This document shows, in pieces, positions 34,350 to 36,517 of a stretch of 36,517 nucleotides of DNA; within the stretch, counting starts at the first letter, position 1; each line of letters starts with the position of its first letter. Source of the DNA: Branchiostoma floridae (lineage: Eukaryota > Chordata > Leptocardii > Amphioxiformes > Branchiostomatidae); contig NC_049980.1 in NCBI RefSeq assembly GCF_000003815.2, positions 15,214,491 to 15,251,007 of the forward strand, in the 5' to 3' direction. Both the position numbers and the translations under genes were made by a program. The notes under the pieces were generated by a model, which did not search any database, was not told where the DNA came from, and saw only the letters and a program-made list of their open reading frames with translations.

Positions 34350-35448
34350 GCCCGTGTAAAGGGTCTAGTGTGGACATGGCAAGCTTGCACGCCATACCCA
34401 AAGGACCCCGCAAATCTGCTGGGGAGACCAACCGAGATCCTTTGGCTAAAAGTGTTCTTTAGCAGCCGGGCCGCTCTTCGTCTACTTGTGAACCGGTGTC
34501 AGGGGTACTGAACCAGTTCTCCTATTGCCAGCAAAGACTTGCCATTCTACGGGAAGAAAATTTGCGGGCTGGGCCTGGAAAGAACCAGCCAAGCAGGCAA
34601 AGCACCCCCATAGGTTACATACTCTTTGATTTTGGATATAGCCTTACCCTCTTGCCTACTAGCAACACGTTTTTTTCCCACTGTAAGTACCAACTAAAAA
34701 CTTGTAGCATTAATAACAGTTATGACATCTAGAGGCATCCATGTTCATAAGTCTTTTACATCACTTTACTGATTTGTTTGGTCTGCTTGTTTTTCCACAG
34801 CGTTTCTACCCTGGCTGTTTTTAGAAGTGGAGTATCCTCGCTGTATTAAGTAGGAAAAAGGCATATGGTGCTGGTATACCATTGTACAGAATCACCACCA
34901 GGCATAGGGGTGCTTGGGGGTACCATTGTTCAATATTTAGTACAAAACAATAGGATAAGAGAATGTTAATTGTTTCTCTCTTACAGTTGTATCTGTGATG
35001 TTAGAACATCCCAATTATTTTGTTTTATCATTGGATTTGTTTCCTAATAAAATACTTTGAGATGAAGACTCATAGCATGATGAATTGTATGTCTGTTAGG
35101 GAGAAGGCCTTTCGTAGTTATTGGATGAGACAGAACTAATGTAAGATCACGGTTATGAAGGTTACTGTAGAGCTGCTGTTGTCATGGTTCACAGGTGCTG
35201 CAGATGCTGAACAAGAGAACTATAATTGCAAACTTTAACAGAAGTATTTGTGCCAAATGGTGTTTGAAATCTGCAGTGAGAGTGACGTGTACAGGTTAGG
35301 CTACAAAGTGATATTTACTTATCAGCTGCACAACACAAAACTGGAAAGGCCGTCTTTCCAGAAAGCAACAAAATTGTGATTTGATTTCCTTCTGCAGGAT
35401 GGAAAGGGATGATATGAAATGTCAGAAACTTCTTCGAATGCTCTTAAC
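34350..35448. other. Downstream flank, no recognised gene
   Basis: The first 300 bp are GC-richer than the rest and include an inverted pair CCAAAGGA/TCCTTTGG (about 34399-34444), possibly a repeat remnant. AATAAA at 35046-35051 on plus is the first canonical poly(A) signal I find after the PPM1G stop in visible sequence. Whether it serves PPM1G is unknown. Confidence 0.45.
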
Positions 35449-35881
35449 TAGGGCTGGGTATCGGTACAGCGTACCGGTACAAAACCGGTTTTTCTTATTG
35501 GACCGGTCCAGAAAAACCGGACCTGAAAAAATTAGGTGGACCGGATGTTGGACCGATTAGAAAATTAACAGATTATTTCATCAGGCATTCACATGTTTTG
35601 GCGCTTGCAGGTGGAAGAAAATAACAAGAGTGAAGTAGAGTACAGTTTATAGTCATTTCTACCAAGTTTTACAGCCAATCGTACAGGTGCAGTTAGCGTT
35701 GAAGGATTTTAAAATGCCAGTGTAAGTCTAATACTCCACCAAACCGATCTCTTTGTAGTGAAATAGACCATTGGTATGAGTCATACTGCATCAGGTCCAG
35801 GTTCAGGTCCGGACCTGGACCTGATCCTTTGGACCTGAACCGGACCTGGACCTGAATTTTCTGTACCGGTACCCAGCCCTA
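35449..35881. mobile_element. hAT-type MITE with 8-bp target-site duplication
   Basis: The ends TAGGGCTGGGTATCGGTAC (35449-35467) and the inverse GTACCGGTACCCAGCCCTA (35863-35881) differ at one position. The flanks carry a perfect 8-bp duplication, CTCTTAAC (35441-35448 and 35882-35889), the size made by hAT transposases. At 433 bp it has no transposase. Subterminal zones are full of GGACCTG/CAGGTCC and ACCGGT inverted motifs. Confidence 0.88.
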
Positions 35882-35889
35882 CTCTTAAC

Positions 35890-36517
35890 CTGTTCAGGGG
35901 GTATCTTTCTGCGCCAACTTAATCAGCTTACCAAAATCAAAAAAGAAGGTACATGTATGAAAGAACAAACATTAATTGTTCCGTATGCCCTGTGTGTTTA
36001 GCCATCTGTTCAACCTTCATGGCTACTTAGATTTCATAACGATGGCAATTTTTGGCCAAGCCATTTTATTCGATCGATCGCATCAGGGTTGGGGTTCCCA
36101 GAGGCCGTCATCCATATATTCAAATCAACATGTCCACACAGTCCATTGAGGTATCCGCTTTATGCTCATTAAATATAGAAAATCAGCCCGGCCCCCCCTT
36201 CAACACACGGGTGAGTTGGTGCCGGTTCTGACCGCCCACATAGCTGGTTCATCGCCTTCCTCCAACCATCTCCTGGGTCAAGGACAACCGTTCTCACCCC
36301 AAAATCAGCCCCTTTGTGTGCCTACGACACCCTACCCTCCGGTCACCATGGTACCATACAAGGAGACTTGTTGGGTGCTTACTGTTGCAACTTACAGGGT
36401 CAAGAATTTAACCCCTGTGTGATTGGGTTTATTTTTCTGGTAGAAAGACAATGTTTTAAGGAGCAATGGCCTCCACAAAACAACATTCACATCCGATCTA
36501 GTCCGAGTAAGGAGATC
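35890..36517. other. Right-edge flank, nothing recognised
   Basis: No recognised gene or repeat. A frame at 36162-36422 is proline-rich and without motif or splice context; I do not call it a gene. Confidence 0.5.

Noticed and set aside
33371-34511. Very long open frames of about 270-340 codons
   Set aside because: They consist almost wholly of N bases in the 787-N gap; the real flanks give no protein family.
36162-36422. Proline-rich 86-codon frame at the right edge
   Set aside because: No motif, no splice context and average composition; likely chance or a repeat fragment.

Overview
The window is eukaryotic genomic DNA from an animal. Every gene is split by GT-AG introns, the introns are long and rich in repeats, and the scaffold holds four N gaps. 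The proteins are clearly metazoan. Gene content, repeat style and heavy allelic polymorphism together suggest a cephalochordate (amphioxus, Branchiostoma). The species call is an inference; the gene calls rest on the sequence.

Layout. (1) About 2-4053, plus strand: the 3' half of a voltage-gated calcium-channel alpha-2/delta family gene (Cache-domain protein), ending in a hydrophobic tail that looks like a GPI-anchor signal. (2) 4054-7115: AT-rich interval between two convergent genes, with candidate poly(A) signals for both strands and a 365-bp hAT-like inverted-repeat element (6723-7087) ending just past the stop of the next gene. (3) 7116-20201, minus strand: NRBP, a nuclear receptor binding protein pseudokinase, complete in 16 coding exons except for part of exon 2, which falls in a gap (16605-16756). 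(4) 20202-20930: divergent promoter with a perfect CRE, half-CREs, an E2F-type site and an E-box. (5) 20931-30396, plus strand: PPM1G, a nuclear PP2C-type phosphatase, complete in 10 coding exons (648 codons). (6) 30397-36517: no recognisable gene. A 1.3-kb stretch occurs twice on either side of a 100-N gap, most likely two alleles left unmerged by the assembler. A 787-N gap follows, and then a 433-bp hAT-type MITE with a perfect 8-bp target-site duplication.

The main biological point is the head-to-head NRBP-PPM1G pair, which share about 0.7 kb between start codons. From general knowledge the human orthologues PPM1G and NRBP1 are also adjacent and divergent on chromosome 2p23, so this looks like chordate microsynteny. 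Introns and flanks hold several short non-autonomous elements: pogo/mariner-like, hAT-like, a tRNA-derived SINE and unclassified TIR elements. I found no CRISPR array, operon, viral gene or clear functional RNA gene.
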